Assembly (NCBI RefSeq): GCF_001282115.1
Contig: NZ_LJBR01000221.1
Span: 1 to 32,230 of the forward strand
Source: Streptomyces sp. NRRL B-24085
Lineage (GTDB): Bacteria > Actinomycetota > Actinomycetes > Streptomycetales > Streptomycetaceae
Reading direction: 5' to 3'
Length of the DNA: 32,230 bases
The number at the start of each line of letters is the position of its first letter. Positions within the stretch are counted from its first letter, which is position 1. The notes under the pieces were generated by a model, which searched no databases, was not told the origin of the DNA, and saw only the letters and a program-made list of their open reading frames with translations. Position numbers and translations under genes: made by a program. Positions 31,002 to 32,230 of the stretch are shown in pieces.

Positions 31002-31028
31002 ACGCCGCGGGAACCGGTCCCGCGGCGT
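31002..31028 (+). terminator. Terminator hairpin after the sigma factor gene
   Basis: An 11-bp perfect stem (ACGCCGCGGGA at 31002-31012, its complement at 31018-31028) with a 5-nt loop starts 8 nt after the stop codon. Confidence 0.75.
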
Positions 31029-31203
31029 CCGGGGTCACCCACTCGGCCCTCCCCGTCCCGCCAATGGCCTCCGGCCGCGCGCGGGACGGGGAGGGCCGGG
31101 CTGTGATGGCCGTGGGTGCGACCGTCGTGCCCTCGGCCCGGTCGTCGAGACCCCGACGCCCGACGACGGGCCCCCGCAGCCGTCGGCCGAAGGAGTCCGC
31201 CCC

Positions 31204-31947
31204 ATGCGCCGCACTGCCCGTCTCCGGGCCCTGTCCGTCGTCCTGCCCGCACTCGGGATCGCCCTGGGCGCCGCCGCGCCGAGCGCCTACGCGGATCCGG
31301 CCGCGGAGGTCAGCCCGAGCAGTGTCCAGCCGGGCGGCAGCGTCACCGTGTCCGTCTCCTGCGATCCCGGCACCGGGACACCGCCCGCCACCGTCGACGC
31401 CACCTCGGACGCCTTCGAGTCGCAGACCGTACGGCTCCAGTTGGTGCCCGGCGACGACGACCAGGTCTCCGGCCCCGCGTACAGCGGCACCGCGCGGATC
31501 TCCGCCGACCCGGACCTCCAGGACGGTACGGGCGGTGACGGCACGGACTCCGCGTGGACCGTCGACGGCACCTGCCCGACCTCGGACCGCGCGGCGGGCA
31601 AGGCATGGACCGCCACCTTCACCGTCACCCAAGGCACCGGCACCACTACCGGAAACACCACCGGCACCAGCCACCGCCCGTGCCCGCCGCCGCGCACCGA
31701 GACGCACGCCGAGCCGCGCACCGAGACGTACACCGAGCCGCGCACCGAGCCGCGGACCGAGAGCTGCGGCACCGCGGTCGTCCAGAGGCCCGTCCGGGCC
31801 GGCCAGGGCGGCTCCTTCACCGACTCCGTGCCCGCCCTGGTCGCCGGCGGACTGCTGATCGCGGGCGCCGCCGCGGGCGCCGTGTACCGGCTGCGCCGCA
31901 AGGCCCCCGGCACCGATGTCCAGGATCGAAACCTCACCTCCGTGTGA
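31204..31947 (+). CDS. Secreted, membrane-anchored surface protein with Thr/Glu/Pro stalk
   Basis: A 247-residue protein with a signal peptide (basic MRRTARLRA, hydrophobic core, likely cleavage after PSAYA at residue 30). A beta-rich domain follows, beginning SPSSVQPGGSVTVSVSC with two early Cys and resembling an Ig-like fold. Next is a Thr/Gly linker and a stalk of degenerate TEPRTE repeats. It ends in a hydrophobic helix (SVPALVAGGLLIAGAAAGAV) and a basic tail, so the domain is held outside the membrane. No LPXTG motif is present, so sortase attachment is unlikely. AAGGAG is 8 nt before the ATG. The function is unknown. Confidence 0.78.
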   Translation: MRRTARLRALSVVLPALGIALGAAAPSAYADPAAEVSPSSVQPGGSVTVSVSCDPGTGTPPATVDATSDAFESQTVRLQLVPGDDDQVSGPAYSGTARISADPDLQDGTGGDGTDSAWTVDGTCPTSDRAAGKAWTATFTVTQGTGTTTGNTTGTSHRPCPPPRTETHAEPRTETYTEPRTEPRTESCGTAVVQRPVRAGQGGSFTDSVPALVAGGLLIAGAAAGAVYRLRRKAPGTDVQDRNLTSV

Positions 31948-32062
31948 CAGGCGCAACCCGCGCGGGCGCCCATGGGACGACCGTCCGGTGGGTACGCGGA
32001 GCACGGGGAGCGCGCCAGGCGCGAGGGGACGAGACGGCGGACAGCGCCTTGCGGAGGTGACC

Positions 32063-32230
32063 ATGCGGACCGACCCGGAAGGCCACGGCCCCGTCCGCTA
32101 CGGCCCTCCGCTGCCCGACGACGGGCTGCCCGTCCTGCCCGACCTCGCCGCCGTGCTCGCCGCCGCGGCCGCCCGCCCCCGCGCCGAACCGGCCGGCGGC
32201 GGCACCAGCCTCCAGCAGGCCGCCTGCGGC
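32063..32230 (+). CDS. 5' end of a protein, possibly a PLP-dependent aminotransferase (partial)
   Basis: An ATG at 32063 follows an excellent ribosome site (GGAGGTGA, 32053-32060), and the frame stays open to the window edge for 56 codons. The visible part has VRYGPPLPDDGLPVLPDLAA, a helix, and GGGTSLQQAACG. The last piece resembles the N-terminal region of class I/II aminotransferases, where a helix pairs with the start of the PLP domain. No catalytic residue is in view, so the call is tentative. A GGGTAC at 31990-31995 lies upstream without a matching -35. Confidence 0.5.
   Translation, partial: MRTDPEGHGPVRYGPPLPDDGLPVLPDLAAVLAAAAARPRAEPAGGGTSLQQAACG

Noticed and set aside
29590..31203. 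N-terminal extension of the surface protein frame through the sigma factor region
   Set aside because: The signal peptide with a ribosome site starts at 31204. The upstream part is an alternative frame of the sigma gene.
31990..31995. GGGTAC as a SigB-type promoter for the last partial gene
   Set aside because: No GNNT or GTTT element lies 14-16 nt upstream, so the -10 alone is not enough.

Overview
The window is high-GC actinobacterial chromosome, almost certainly Streptomyces. The evidence is a strong G/C bias at third codon positions, many GTG starts, 4-nt ATGA/GTGA gene overlaps, an F420-type oxidoreductase, DUF6158- and DUF6204-like proteins, and a gas vesicle cluster in the Streptomyces order O-A-F-G-Y-Z-J-L-S-K. 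No tRNA, rRNA, CRISPR array, prophage or insertion sequence was seen.

Left part (1-11.9 kb). After the 3' end of an unidentified gene and a membrane O-acyltransferase on the minus strand, four peptidases form one operon (1516-6532): M55 D-aminopeptidase, M20 metallopeptidase, S9 serine peptidase and S66 LD-carboxypeptidase. Together they look like a peptide or murein-peptide scavenging set. Single genes follow: LapA-like membrane protein, GNAT acetyltransferase, DUF6204-like protein, an arginase-fold protein lacking two metal-binding His, a VOC protein, a holin-like membrane protein, an SDR and an F420-dependent LLM oxidoreductase. A 20-bp hairpin separates the last two.

Centre (12.0-22.1 kb). 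Thirteen co-directional genes, mostly with 4-nt overlaps, form an apparent 10-kb operon: a FAD/NAD(P) oxidoreductase with a low-complexity tail, a transketolase, a stand-alone LigD-type polymerase domain, then gvpO, A, F, G, Y, Z, J, L, S, K. GvpY has an Asp/Glu block followed by a histone-H1-like Lys/Ala block. GvpZ joins an SRPBCC-like domain to a tail of about 100 acidic residues. The region upstream of the operon holds two back-to-back SigB-type promoter candidates, one towards the LLM oxidoreductase and one towards the operon.

Right part (22.1-32.2 kb). This holds a 56-residue hydrophobic protein, a SAM methyltransferase, a PAP2/diacylglycerol-kinase fusion, an ABC-F ATPase, a baeRF2/Vms1-like protein, DUF6158, a stress-type operon (DUF2795-like, CBS pair, DJ-1/PfpI), a small membrane protein, a SigB/F/G-family sigma factor, a secreted stalked surface protein, and the start of a further gene. 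GGGTAC-type -10 elements recur in front of several of these genes. My inference is that much of the window belongs to a general or osmotic stress regulon, with a sigma factor of the matching class encoded inside it.
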